Positions 13,160-20,101 of a stretch of 23,671 bases of DNA are shown here, piece by piece (the first letter of the stretch is position 1; the number at the start of each line of letters is the position of its first letter). Source of the stretch: a virus. The position numbers were made by a program, and so were the translations under genes. The stretch spans positions 1 through 23,671 of the IMG/VR virus record IMGVR_UViG_3300032242_001526; one strand, given 5' to 3'. The notes beneath the pieces are model-generated. The model had not been told where the DNA came from, did not search any database, and saw only the letters and a list, made by a program, of their open reading frames with translations.

Positions 13160-14137
13160 TTAATCTTTCGACAAGTCAATCTTACTTAGTACAGGCAAGA
13201 AGCTTGCTCTTAATTCATCCATATGCTTTTTCAACCCTGCAGGTGTAAGTTCATCTTCTGCATAGAAAATAACATTAGCATCAATGTATTCTTTGTATTC
13301 ACTGCTACGAACTGCCTTACTAAACTGTTGTTGATACCAAGCAACAATCTCTTTATCTGTTCCAGGTGGTAATTCAATACTCCATGCGGCATATACATTG
13401 ATACCCGGAGCAACAGTGTTTAGTAAAGGAACATCAGGGAACTGAGGCATCTTACGTGTGCCAGTGAATCCAATTGGTTTAACTTTACCACCTTCAATCA
13501 ATGGCTTAGCAACTGCGATAGGCATAATACCAAACTCAGTACCTGTCTTACCATCATACTGCGCTACACTAGTAACTGCTGGCAATGGACCGTTGAACTT
13601 GATACTTTTAACAGTGTCTTTGTTTCCATTACCCTTATCCAGTAGATACTCAAATGCTGTTCTATGTGCTCCACCGCCAATAGCAACGTTGATGTTTCTG
13701 CTTGATTGAATATATTTGATAAACTCTTGCGGTGTGTTAATTCCACTCTTTACACTAGCAACTAATACTAGAGGACTCTTTCCCATTGTCAATACGTCAA
13801 TGAAGCTGTCGTAGTTATACTTCTTAATATTCTTTTCCCAAATATCATTGGTTACATATGAACTCATATGACTTGGTAGATTGATAGTGTATCCGTCATT
13901 AGGAGCTTCTAAAAACTTGTTGTTGGCAATGACTGAATCAGCACCCGGAATATTTTGTACTACATAAACAAACTTTGGATTAGATTTTTGTACAATCTCT
14001 GCTAGTTTACGAAATGCCATTTCGTTACCAGCACCGGGTGTGTTACCAATATACACTTGCACTGGTTTGATTGGTTCCCATGCAAATGATAACACGGGTA
14101 ATACTGCTAGTGTGAGTGTTGCTAAAAGTTTTTTCAT
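13160..14137 (-). CDS. Bug/TctC-type periplasmic binding protein 2
   Basis: 325 residues. Signal peptide MKKLLATLTLAVLPVLSFA (1-19). The mature protein has VQVYIGNTPGAGNEMAFRKL, then QNIPGADSVIANNKF and APNDGYTINL, the strongest Bug-family signature in the window (typically N-x-x-GAxGxxAxxxxxxAxPDGYTL). A GTRKMPQFPDVPLL segment matches the GxxRxxxLPDVPT element. It should bind a carboxylate in the host periplasm. The start at 14137 is fixed by a GGAGGAAC ribosome site; the in-frame extension to 14356 runs over the promoter. It heads the operon with sulfotransferase-like, P-loop and oxygenase genes. No TctA/TctB membrane genes are present. Confidence 0.85.
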   Translation of the reverse strand: MKKLLATLTLAVLPVLSFAWEPIKPVQVYIGNTPGAGNEMAFRKLAEIVQKSNPKFVYVVQNIPGADSVIANNKFLEAPNDGYTINLPSHMSSYVTNDIWEKNIKKYNYDSFIDVLTMGKSPLVLVASVKSGINTPQEFIKYIQSSRNINVAIGGGAHRTAFEYLLDKGNGNKDTVKSIKFNGPLPAVTSVAQYDGKTGTEFGIMPIAVAKPLIEGGKVKPIGFTGTRKMPQFPDVPLLNTVAPGINVYAAWSIELPPGTDKEIVAWYQQQFSKAVRSSEYKEYIDANVIFYAEDELTPAGLKKHMDELRASFLPVLSKIDLSKD

Positions 14138-14168
14138 CGTTCCTCCTAATATAAATATGATGACAGAA

Positions 14169-14176
14169 TATTTATG
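14169..14176 (-). promoter_or_regulatory. late-type box CATAAATA
   Basis: Minus-strand box about 31 bases before the ATG of binding protein 2; the leader contains the GGAGG ribosome site. Confidence 0.5.
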
Positions 14177-14216
14177 CCATTTGCATAAAAATTTATAAAA
14201 TATAGAAAAATTCTCA

Positions 14217-14945
14217 ATGAACACTAAAATTTTTAAACTCTTACAAGAAAATTTACAGCTTGCGTTTAATTTACCCAAGTACTCTAAAATTTCTATAGAC
14301 GAACAAACTATCGTACAAGACCTACCTTGGACACCCGCACGATATCGTAAATTCAAAGATATAGTTGAAGCAGAATTAAGTCTACCATGCGACTATGTAG
14401 GTACACTTCGTTCTATTACTGACGATTTGTCAGAACGTTATATCCTACGATTCTTTGGAGAGATTTGGAAACCAAGAACAGGTGACTATGAACATACTGG
14501 TTGGGAACTTGCAGATGAGGTCAACAAACTAAATCCAGAAAAAGTATTGGATGTTGGTTGCGGTTATCACCCATTCAAAGGTCGCATTCAAAATTTGATT
14601 GGCATCGATCCATATAATAATCAGGCTGATTATGAAGTTGATATATTAGAGTATAAAGTTAAACCAGAATCACATGATGTTATCATGGCTCTTGGATCAA
14701 TTAATTTTAATTCACGTGATGAAATTGAAGCACGATTTGAACATTGTGTCAATCTATTAAAGAAAGGCGGGAAGTTTTATCTACGTGCTAATCCAGGTAT
14801 CCCGCACAAGACAGGACCCTATGTTGATATCTTCCCTTGGAGTTTTGAAGTTGTAAATGAGTTTGCTGAAAAATACAATCTTAACTTAGATACTTTTAAG
14901 AAAGACAACAACGATAGATTATATTTTGTGTACACAAAACTATAG
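14217..14945 (+). CDS. class I SAM-dependent methyltransferase
   Basis: 242 residues. Motif I is KVLDVGCGYHPFKG (109-122), IGIDPYNN (128-135) ends with the acidic residue that usually holds the SAM ribose, DVIMALGSINF (about 153-163) is motif IV, and LLKKGGKFYLRANPG is the usual motif-V/VI strand. The N-terminal 90 residues are specific and may recognise the substrate, which is unknown. No clear Shine-Dalgarno site precedes the ATG; an AT-rich TATAAAAT stretch is 14-23 bases upstream. It is a single plus-strand gene divergent from the Bug2 operon and ended by a strong bidirectional terminator. Confidence 0.8.
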   Translation: MNTKIFKLLQENLQLAFNLPKYSKISIDEQTIVQDLPWTPARYRKFKDIVEAELSLPCDYVGTLRSITDDLSERYILRFFGEIWKPRTGDYEHTGWELADEVNKLNPEKVLDVGCGYHPFKGRIQNLIGIDPYNNQADYEVDILEYKVKPESHDVIMALGSINFNSRDEIEARFEHCVNLLKKGGKFYLRANPGIPHKTGPYVDIFPWSFEVVNEFAEKYNLNLDTFKKDNNDRLYFVYTKL

Positions 14946-14948
14946 CCA

Positions 14949-14977
14949 AAAAAATAGACCCCGAAGGGTCTATTTTG
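14949..14977. terminator. bidirectional intrinsic terminator
   Basis: AATAGACCC-CGAA-GGGTCTATT hairpin (14953-14974) flanked by an A-run and a T-rich tail. It separates the convergent methyltransferase and the 14978-15133 gene. Confidence 0.88.
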
Positions 14978-15133
14978 TTATTGGACTACTGTCCATTTGT
15001 GTGTGAAAGGCTTGCCCTCTGCGCGGTGCTTGAAGATTTTCTGAATCTCTTTTATAAAAAGATTCTTTTGCTTTTCCACATCGTGAGTAAAACAAGCACG
15101 ATAAGTTTTTTTAATTAACTTTTTTTGTTTCAT
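14978..15133 (-). CDS. small basic phage protein, 51 aa
   Basis: Found by translating the gap. Starts MKQKKLIKKTYRACF and continues as a Lys-rich helical protein ending KPFTHKWTVVQ. It has a strong AAGGAGA ribosome site eight bases before the ATG, a CATAAATA late box upstream and a terminator directly after its stop, so it is a complete unit. A small highly basic protein like this may bind RNA or DNA; no family identified. Confidence 0.72.
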   Translation of the reverse strand: MKQKKLIKKTYRACFTHDVEKQKNLFIKEIQKIFKHRAEGKPFTHKWTVVQ

Positions 15134-15154
15134 GGCTTATTTCTCCTTGAATAA

Positions 15155-15162
15155 TATTTATG
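15155..15162 (-). promoter_or_regulatory. late-type box CATAAATA
   Basis: Minus-strand box 21 bases before the ATG of the 51-aa gene, with an AAGGAGA site in the leader. Confidence 0.55.
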
Positions 15163-15192
15163 CAAAAACAGTATAAACAATATATATAGTTT

Positions 15193-15795
15193 TTACATTG
15201 TAGGGCCATTGCCACTACGCATACCAACTGTGCCACCTTCTGCCTCAATACGCTTGATAACGTCTTCAAATAAGATAGGCGTAAAGTCAGTTTGTTCAAC
15301 ACATACGCAATGATAACGAACATCGTTTTCAGTACTGTATAATGTTGCTCCTGTCTTAGCATCAATACCTCTAGCCTTCTTCACTCTACCTGAATGTAAG
15401 TGACCATGAATGTTGACACCAAAACGACCTAAGCTAGCTTCATGTAATGGGATATGACTTAATATCATTCCGTTCATTACATGATACGCACGTAATTCAC
15501 GGAAGTATAATCTATACTCATCATCACGGAAGATATCATGGTTGCCACGAATTAACACCTTGTCACCGTTTAATCGAGACATTGTTGCTAATGACTTCTT
15601 GTTGATAACTACATCACCTAAGTGATATACTTTGTCATTAGGACGTACTCGGTCGTTCCAGCGACGGATCATTTCTTCATCCATCTCATCTGGATCAGTC
15701 CATGGTCGAATCTTTGTGACTCCATCGCTCTCTGTGAATTTACACACTCCAGCATGACCAAAGTGTGTATCACTTGTTAAAAACACTGCTGGCAT
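15193..15795 (-). CDS. calcineurin-like metallophosphoesterase
   Basis: 200 residues with the full motif set: D9 and H11 in SDTHFGH, GDVV at 60-63, GNHD at 84-87, H114 in SHIP and GHLH at 131-134. These bind two metal ions and hydrolyse phosphoesters. Substrate unknown; in T4-like phages similar proteins are conserved small phosphodiesterases. The start at 15793-15795 overlaps the stop of the upstream gene (TAATG) and has an AGAGAGGG ribosome site; the longer frame to 15867 is rejected. It is the last gene of the operon with the 71-aa protein and the phosphatase. Confidence 0.85.
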   Translation of the reverse strand: MPAVFLTSDTHFGHAGVCKFTESDGVTKIRPWTDPDEMDEEMIRRWNDRVRPNDKVYHLGDVVINKKSLATMSRLNGDKVLIRGNHDIFRDDEYRLYFRELRAYHVMNGMILSHIPLHEASLGRFGVNIHGHLHSGRVKKARGIDAKTGATLYSTENDVRYHCVCVEQTDFTPILFEDVIKRIEAEGGTVGMRSGNGPTM

Positions 15796-16010
15796 TATAC
15801 CCTCTCTTTCTTCACTCGCCCAATGCGTGACGCCTTGTTCCAATCGTATGCAACACCATCTGGGCACTTGCCGTCTTTTACGCTATCAACACCAAACATA
15901 CCACATACTTCAAAATTGTCTCCTACGATAGAAACAAATTCGTTTAATGACTTAGCATAATCCATTGCTGAATTCAAGTCTACGAATTCTAATTCTTTTA
16001 CTTTAAACAT
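15795..16010 (-). CDS. small conserved phage protein, 71 aa
   Basis: Short alpha/beta protein. The phrases AMDYAKSLNEFVSIVG and VCGMFGVDSVKDGKCPDGV match a conserved uncharacterised protein of T4-like phages as I recall it. Two cysteines (in VCGM and KCPD) could bind a metal, but this is a guess. The start overlaps the phosphatase stop by eight bases with TAGGA ahead of it; the stop overlaps the phosphoesterase start. Confidence 0.65.
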   Translation of the reverse strand: MFKVKELEFVDLNSAMDYAKSLNEFVSIVGDNFEVCGMFGVDSVKDGKCPDGVAYDWNKASRIGRVKKERV

Positions 16011-16470
16011 CTATATTCCTAAAAGTTCGCCAATCATCAATGTTTGGCTTTTCATTCTCATCATAAGTCCAACCCAATGCCTTCATCATACGATGCTTGA
16101 CTAACAAGTTAGGACTGCGAAATCGACCAACATCATCAAAGCCCATCATGACACCAACTTCACATACTGCACCGCTGCGACAGATACCAGCAAAGCAATG
16201 AACAACCACGTTCATCCTATTGTCTTTGGCATGTTGTAGTAGTCGAACCAATTCGTTTGCTTGTTCTTGACTGCACTTCATTTCCTCTTCCAACACTTCG
16301 TCTTTTTCTTCTACGTCCAAGAATTCAAAGTTATGGATCTCTTTGAACTTGTGAGCAGGAGTTGGTCTCCAGCTTGCGGGATCTGTAATGCTAATCAGCA
16401 TACTATTCTCACCGGCATCGTGATGAAACCTCTTTGGGATATCATCAGCCGCTACATTCTCTATCCACAT
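16003..16470 (-). CDS. PTP-type dual-specificity phosphatase
   Basis: 155 residues. The catalytic loop HCFAGICRSG (91-100) is a perfect C(X)5R protein-tyrosine-phosphatase signature with C92 as nucleophile and R98 as phosphate ligand. The general acid is probably an aspartate in the region 50-60. Such phosphatases remove phosphate from proteins or sugars; phage copies have no known target. AAGGAG lies seven bases before the ATG, under promoter P6. It heads a three-gene operon with the 71-aa protein and the metallophosphoesterase. Confidence 0.85.
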   Translation of the reverse strand: MWIENVAADDIPKRFHHDAGENSMLISITDPASWRPTPAHKFKEIHNFEFLDVEEKDEVLEEEMKCSQEQANELVRLLQHAKDNRMNVVVHCFAGICRSGAVCEVGVMMGFDDVGRFRSPNLLVKHRMMKALGWTYDENEKPNIDDWRTFRNIDV

Positions 16471-16490
16471 GTTTAACTCCTTAATAATGT

Positions 16491-16519
16491 ATTATACAAT
16501 ACTTTGGATTATTAGTCAA
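16491..16519 (-). promoter_or_regulatory. sigma70-type promoter P6
   Basis: Minus strand -35 TTGACT (16514-16519), 17-bp spacer, -10 TATAAT (16491-16496). The -35 overlaps the stop region of the 16512-17108 gene. It drives the phosphatase operon. Confidence 0.8.
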
Positions 16520-17108
16520 CCTTGGGCAAGGATGCTATAATTATGTTTAACCAGCGATTGTATATTTCTGTGTTCAACGGAGTATCAATCCATTGTTGTA
16601 GTTTTTCTATTAATTTACCTTCTAATATATCCTTTAAGGATATAACCTTACATTTGCCGTATTCTTTAGCTTGCTTAACTCGATTAATTCTACGTTGTAC
16701 TTCCATTTCATCAAACGGTGGATGAAATTTTGGTAATATTATATGGCATCTTTCCATACACCATTTAGCATACTTATATTCAGAATCATCAATTAAAATT
16801 GGATCTGTCATATGCTGTAATTCTATTGAAAAATCATGACTGAATGTTGCGGCAATATATTGTTTTTCTATTTCTCTCATATACTCAGTTTTATTAAAAT
16901 CATTATATAATATGGTAGCGCCTGGGTTTTGATATTGTCCTGTAGTTATGAAATGATTGTTTACATTTTGAATAAGCTTTAATTTTAATTCCAACCTTAG
17001 TGAATTTTTTATACTTATATCTATATTGGTAAATTTATAATCTTTTGAATCTATTACTGCGGCTACCATATCACCGCCTGCACCTGGATTATATATAATA
17101 TTATACAT
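16512..17108 (-). CDS. conserved phage protein with P-loop-like N-terminus
   Basis: 198 residues, no membrane segment. The N-terminus IIYNPGAGGDMVAAVID (about 4-20) resembles the nucleotide loop of the sulfotransferase-like proteins in this window but lacks the catalytic Lys. CHIILPKFHPPFDEME in the middle is also typical of that phage group. Probably a distant sulfotransferase or kinase-fold protein; function unknown. No ribosome site or late box is clear; TAATTTAA precedes the ATG. Its stop is overlapped by promoter P6. Confidence 0.6.
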   Translation of the reverse strand: MYNIIYNPGAGGDMVAAVIDSKDYKFTNIDISIKNSLRLELKLKLIQNVNNHFITTGQYQNPGATILYNDFNKTEYMREIEKQYIAATFSHDFSIELQHMTDPILIDDSEYKYAKWCMERCHIILPKFHPPFDEMEVQRRINRVKQAKEYGKCKVISLKDILEGKLIEKLQQWIDTPLNTEIYNRWLNIIIASLPKVD

Positions 17109-17126
17109 TTAAATTATCATTTTATG

Positions 17127-17158
17127 GGAAAAGGTGTTGTATTTCTACAACACCTTTA
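17127..17158 (-). terminator. hairpin terminator after the DUF2828 gene
   Basis: A 12-bp stem AAAGGTGTTGTA/TACAACACCTTT (17130-17141 with 17146-17157) with a four-base loop, followed on the minus strand by TTTTCCC. It lies 19 bases past the stop of the 17176-18591 gene. Confidence 0.75.
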
Positions 17159-17175
17159 GGGGTTACGTTAGCACT

Positions 17176-18591
17176 TTAACATGCATAACGATAGTTCATG
17201 ATGGTCTTCATCATGATACCTTCTGGGGTGAACTCAGAAGGATCTGCACCTAGCAAACTTGCCATGATGCTTGGGCTAAAGCCAGAGACTAAAGCGGCAC
17301 CACTCTTGTCTGCCTTGACAGGAGCGTTACCGCTACTGTTCAAGTTCCAGAACACTACGCTAGGCGCAGTGTAACCGGCTTGTGCATACTTGCGTTGGAT
17401 CATTTCCATTGCAGAATCATCATGTGTGACACATGAATTGAATTGCATGTCAGAAAGGATCAATAACATCTTAGGCATGTCACTTTCAGGAACGTTGTTC
17501 TTGATTGCAACACTTAGGATCTTGTCCATAGCCTTGTGCAAGTTTGTGTCCATTGCCCACTTAGATTGAACCATTTGGTTGATCTTTTCAACAATGTTAC
17601 CCTTTAGAGTAACCAATTCAGGAGTACCACTGAAAGTCAAGAATGTGTCCTTGAACGCACCCTTGTTCTTGTCAGCTAGGTACAAACCAAGTGACACACT
17701 AACGTCCAAACATGTTACACTACCAGTTCCACCTGCTGGGCAAGTCATAGAACCAGATACGTCTACCAATGGTAGAATGTTTGCATCGTTCATGTAGTTA
17801 GGCAATGCATCCCACTGTGCGGTCACATGATCTAATTCGGTCTTACCCAAAGTAGAACGACCATACGGAGAGATTAAACCCTTCAAGACTTCGTGAGGGA
17901 ACACTGCCGAAGCATTGACCTTCACAGTCTTGTCACCACTCACCAACTTAGCCACATATTCAGCGAATGTCACAGAATGACGGTTGAACGCCTTCTTGTA
18001 GATTCGTGATGCCTGTGAAGGCACATGTGAATAGTTGATGTTGTCCCAGTCGTTGGCACACATTTGTGTTTCAACAACCTTTGTAAGAGCCACAAGACTC
18101 TTACGGTATTGCTTAGGACTCATACCGAAGAATTCACGGATTTCACGTGCTACTTCGCCCTTACGAGGAGTCCACTTAGCTGCTAGTCCATTCTTTGCAC
18201 GAAGGTTGTCACCTAGCAAAGTATATGCCTTAGCCTTAAGATCCTTGTCCTTGAAGACAAATAAGTCATCGAAACGACCTACTTCAGGAATCTTAACTAG
18301 TAGTCGTGCTGCCGCTTCTGGGTCATGCTTTTCCAAGTATGACAATACATCACGGAACAGTTGACGTTCACCTGCACCACCACGTGCGTCACGTGCCCAC
18401 AAAGCCACACGCAGTGCGAGTTCCTTGTCTTGCACATAGGCAGCAGTAAATGCTGGGATGATGTTCTTACCACGGCTTGCGCCGATGTTGTAGAACAAAT
18501 CAACAACCGAGTTAGCAGTTGACTTACGAGCCTTCATACCGTTTGTGGTACGGGCTTCTTGATTTGCGATTGCGTTTACAAATGCGTTCAT
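17176..18591 (-). CDS. DUF2828-type TROVE/vWA protein (Ro60-like)
   Basis: 471 residues. The N-terminal 260 residues contain ALWARDARGGAGERQLFRDVLSYL and IPEVGRFDDLFVF, the helical-repeat signature of DUF2828 and similar to the TROVE module of Ro60/Rsr. The C-terminal part is a von Willebrand A domain with a MIDAS motif DVSGS (277-281), a further Thr in MDTNLHKAMD and an Asp in LLILSDMQF. Ro60-type proteins bind Y RNAs and misfolded RNA; whether this relative binds RNA is not shown. It has AAGGAAAAG before its ATG, a leader of about 265 nt and promoter P7. GC content is visibly higher than its neighbours', suggesting selection or separate origin. Confidence 0.8.
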   Translation of the reverse strand: MNAFVNAIANQEARTTNGMKARKSTANSVVDLFYNIGASRGKNIIPAFTAAYVQDKELALRVALWARDARGGAGERQLFRDVLSYLEKHDPEAAARLLVKIPEVGRFDDLFVFKDKDLKAKAYTLLGDNLRAKNGLAAKWTPRKGEVAREIREFFGMSPKQYRKSLVALTKVVETQMCANDWDNINYSHVPSQASRIYKKAFNRHSVTFAEYVAKLVSGDKTVKVNASAVFPHEVLKGLISPYGRSTLGKTELDHVTAQWDALPNYMNDANILPLVDVSGSMTCPAGGTGSVTCLDVSVSLGLYLADKNKGAFKDTFLTFSGTPELVTLKGNIVEKINQMVQSKWAMDTNLHKAMDKILSVAIKNNVPESDMPKMLLILSDMQFNSCVTHDDSAMEMIQRKYAQAGYTAPSVVFWNLNSSGNAPVKADKSGAALVSGFSPSIMASLLGADPSEFTPEGIMMKTIMNYRYAC

Positions 18592-18862
18592 TTTCTTTTC
18601 CTTTATCAGAATGTGTTTTATTTTCGATATGCTTGAAATTTAAAAGTTGCTGTTAACATTCTATGAATACAAACAGGTTAGTTGTTGACTGCTTTTATTT
18701 TACACAGGCCATCACTCTGTGCTTGTTAGTCCTGCTTCAATAGATACCTTCAACGCTAGATAGTTTTACCTATTTCGCTCCAGTAGTCTACCACGGTGTC
18801 TAACAGTTCATAGTATTATGAAGTTGCTGTACCTAACCTTTAATTAATCATTCAATACATGT
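18592..18862 (-). ncRNA. long structured 5' leader, candidate small RNA
   Basis: About 265 nt between P7 and the DUF2828 start, without a usable reading frame. On the minus strand AGGTTAG (18833-18839) can pair with CTAACCT (18675-18681) to close a domain of about 165 nt; inside are TTCATA/TATGAA (18807-18822), ATAG/CTAT near 18760 and CACAG/CTGTG (18703-18721). The 10-mer ACAGCAACTT occurs twice (18821-18830, 18644-18653). It could be a regulatory leader or a Y-RNA-like ligand of the downstream protein; no named family is recognised. Confidence 0.35.
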
Positions 18863-18891
18863 ATTGTATCACAGTATTGAATTATTGACAA
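18863..18891 (-). promoter_or_regulatory. sigma70-type promoter P7
   Basis: Minus strand -35 TTGTCA (18886-18891), 17-bp spacer ending TGTGA as in P1, -10 TACAAT (18863-18868), then ACATGTATTGAA shared with P1 and P3. It drives the structured leader and DUF2828 gene. Confidence 0.75.
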
Positions 18892-18911
18892 TTGCTTTTG
18901 GGCAATGTTCT

Positions 18912-18998
18912 TGGCGGAAACTGTGAGATTCGAACTCACGGACCTTTATGATCGGCAGTTTTCAAGACTGCTGGTTTAAACCACTCACCCAAGTTTCC
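18912..18998 (-). tRNA. tRNA-Ser(UGA)
   Basis: Acceptor GGAAACT/AGTTTCC, anticodon loop CTTGAAA, long variable arm as expected for Ser, T-arm GTGAG-TTCGAAT-CTCAC, discriminator G and encoded CCA. Confidence 0.93.
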
Positions 18999-19002
18999 AT
19001 TT

Positions 19003-19078
19003 TGGCATCCCGGGTAAGCCTCGAACTTACAACCCCTGGTTTTGGAGACCAGTGCTCTGCCAATTGAGCTACCGAGAT
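19003..19078 (-). tRNA. tRNA-Trp(CCA)
   Basis: Acceptor ATCTCGG/CCGGGAT with one wobble, anticodon loop CTCCAAA, discriminator G, encoded CCA. It starts four bases after the stop of the omega-subunit gene and is probably cut from the same transcript. Confidence 0.93.
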
Positions 19079-19082
19079 ATGT

Positions 19083-19304
19083 TTATGCGTTTTTTCTAAT
19101 ACGCTTGAGGTATTCTCTACCTACAAGACCTTTTTCAATTTCTTGAAGTGCAGTAACCGTTGGACCTGCTTTTGTTACAAGCTTAGGTTGATGTCCTCGC
19201 TTTAGTTCTCTTACACGCTGTGATGCAATGAGTACTAAATCAAATCGATTACCAACCATAAGTGCGGCTTCTTCACTTGTATACCTTGCTCTGCTTTCAG
19301 TCAT
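19083..19304 (-). CDS. rpoZ: RNA polymerase omega subunit homologue
   Basis: 73 residues. GNRFDLVLIASQRVRELKRG (18-37) is the defining omega/RPB6 core (E. coli RpoZ has GNRFDLVLVAARRARQM in the same place), and TVTALQEIEKGLVGREYL (49-66) matches the second conserved helix TVIALREIEEGL. Omega clamps the C-terminus of beta-prime and helps polymerase assembly. The protein is shorter than the bacterial one, ending right after the conserved helix. AAAGGA lies six bases before the ATG, which overlaps the upstream oxygenase stop as ATGA; tRNA-Trp follows four bases later. Omega genes are rare in tailed phages, so this may let the phage alter or stabilise host polymerase during its late programme. 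Confidence 0.85.
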   Translation of the reverse strand: MTESRARYTSEEAALMVGNRFDLVLIASQRVRELKRGHQPKLVTKAGPTVTALQEIEKGLVGREYLKRIRKNA

Positions 19305-19924
19305 ATTTTTCCTTTAAATAAAAGTTGCTTTGCGTCATTGAAATAAATGTTACCGGGTGTTGTTGACCTTAGTGTCAGTACAATTCTTTCGTTTGTTGAG
19401 GTTCTGTTATCCCAATCATGAAATATATCTGTATTAAACAGTATGCATTCATTTGGTTTTGCAATCATACTTTTTATGGGAGTATGATTTTCTTTTTTAA
19501 ATCCATCAAGTTCTCTTGAGAATTTTTCTAAATGTTTTATAGAAGGATAATCTTTTAAATCATCATCACTATACCAACTAGTAACACACTGGTCATCTAA
19601 AATTTTAATGGTATAGTTAATACTGAATCTATGATTAGGTCCATCTTTATGAGCAGGATAATATAATTCAGGATCAGATTTAAAAAAACTTACTCTATTG
19701 GGATTAAGAATTATGTCTTTAGACACATCTGCACGATTCAATATTGTTTGACCAAAAATAGAATTTAATTTACGATGTGTAAATTTAGCATATACTTTAT
19801 TTACATTATCTTCCCAATTATATTTGTCGTAGACATCCAATGCGTACAAATTAAATTCAGTTAATCCTTTGTAGGTAAATCTAATGTAATAAGGACTACA
19901 GTCTTCAATAATTTCGTATTTCAT
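19301..19924 (-). CDS. 2OG-Fe(II) oxygenase-like protein
   Basis: 207 residues. Probable iron triad H92 and D94 in AHKDGPNHRF and H169 in DIFHDWDN, with R180 in NERIVLTLRS as the 2-oxoglutarate ligand. ILFNTDIFHDWDNRTSTNERI is the typical final strand pair of phage 2OG oxygenases. Not obviously related in sequence to the 11224 protein. The start at 19922-19924 lies nine bases after the CCA end of tRNA-Gly(GCC) and has no ribosome site; the longer frame to 19978 would run through the tRNA. It is translated together with the omega subunit. Substrate unknown. Confidence 0.72.
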   Translation of the reverse strand: MKYEIIEDCSPYYIRFTYKGLTEFNLYALDVYDKYNWEDNVNKVYAKFTHRKLNSIFGQTILNRADVSKDIILNPNRVSFFKSDPELYYPAHKDGPNHRFSINYTIKILDDQCVTSWYSDDDLKDYPSIKHLEKFSRELDGFKKENHTPIKSMIAKPNECILFNTDIFHDWDNRTSTNERIVLTLRSTTPGNIYFNDAKQLLFKGKI

Positions 19925-19933
19925 GATGTTTAC

Positions 19934-20009
19934 TGGAGCGGGAAATCGGGTTCGAACCGACGACCTAGTGCTTGGCAAGCACTCGCTCTACCAACTGAGC
20001 TATTCCCGC
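19934..20009 (-). tRNA. tRNA-Gly(GCC)
   Basis: Acceptor GCGGGAA/TTCCCGC, anticodon loop TTGCCAA, discriminator T, encoded CCA. Directly upstream of the oxygenase-omega pair. Confidence 0.94.
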
Positions 20010-20016
20010 ATATTCT

Positions 20017-20091
20017 TGGTACATCGACACGGTTTCGAACCGCGGACCCTCTCCGTGTAAAGGAGACGCTCTACCCCTGAGCTATCGATGC
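20017..20091 (-). tRNA. tRNA-Val(UAC)
   Basis: Acceptor GCATCGA/TCGATGT, anticodon loop TTTACAC, T-arm CGCGG-TTCGAAA-CCGTG, discriminator A, encoded CCA. Confidence 0.94.
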
Positions 20092-20101
20092 GTATTTTTA
20101 T

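Noticed and set aside
14138-14356. N-terminal extension of binding protein 2
   Set aside because: The signal peptide and GGAGG site fix the start at 14137; the extension crosses the promoter and the divergent methyltransferase start.
15111-15365. Minus-strand frame of 84 codons
   Set aside because: It overlaps the phosphoesterase in another frame; the 51-aa gene at 14978-15133 explains this region better.
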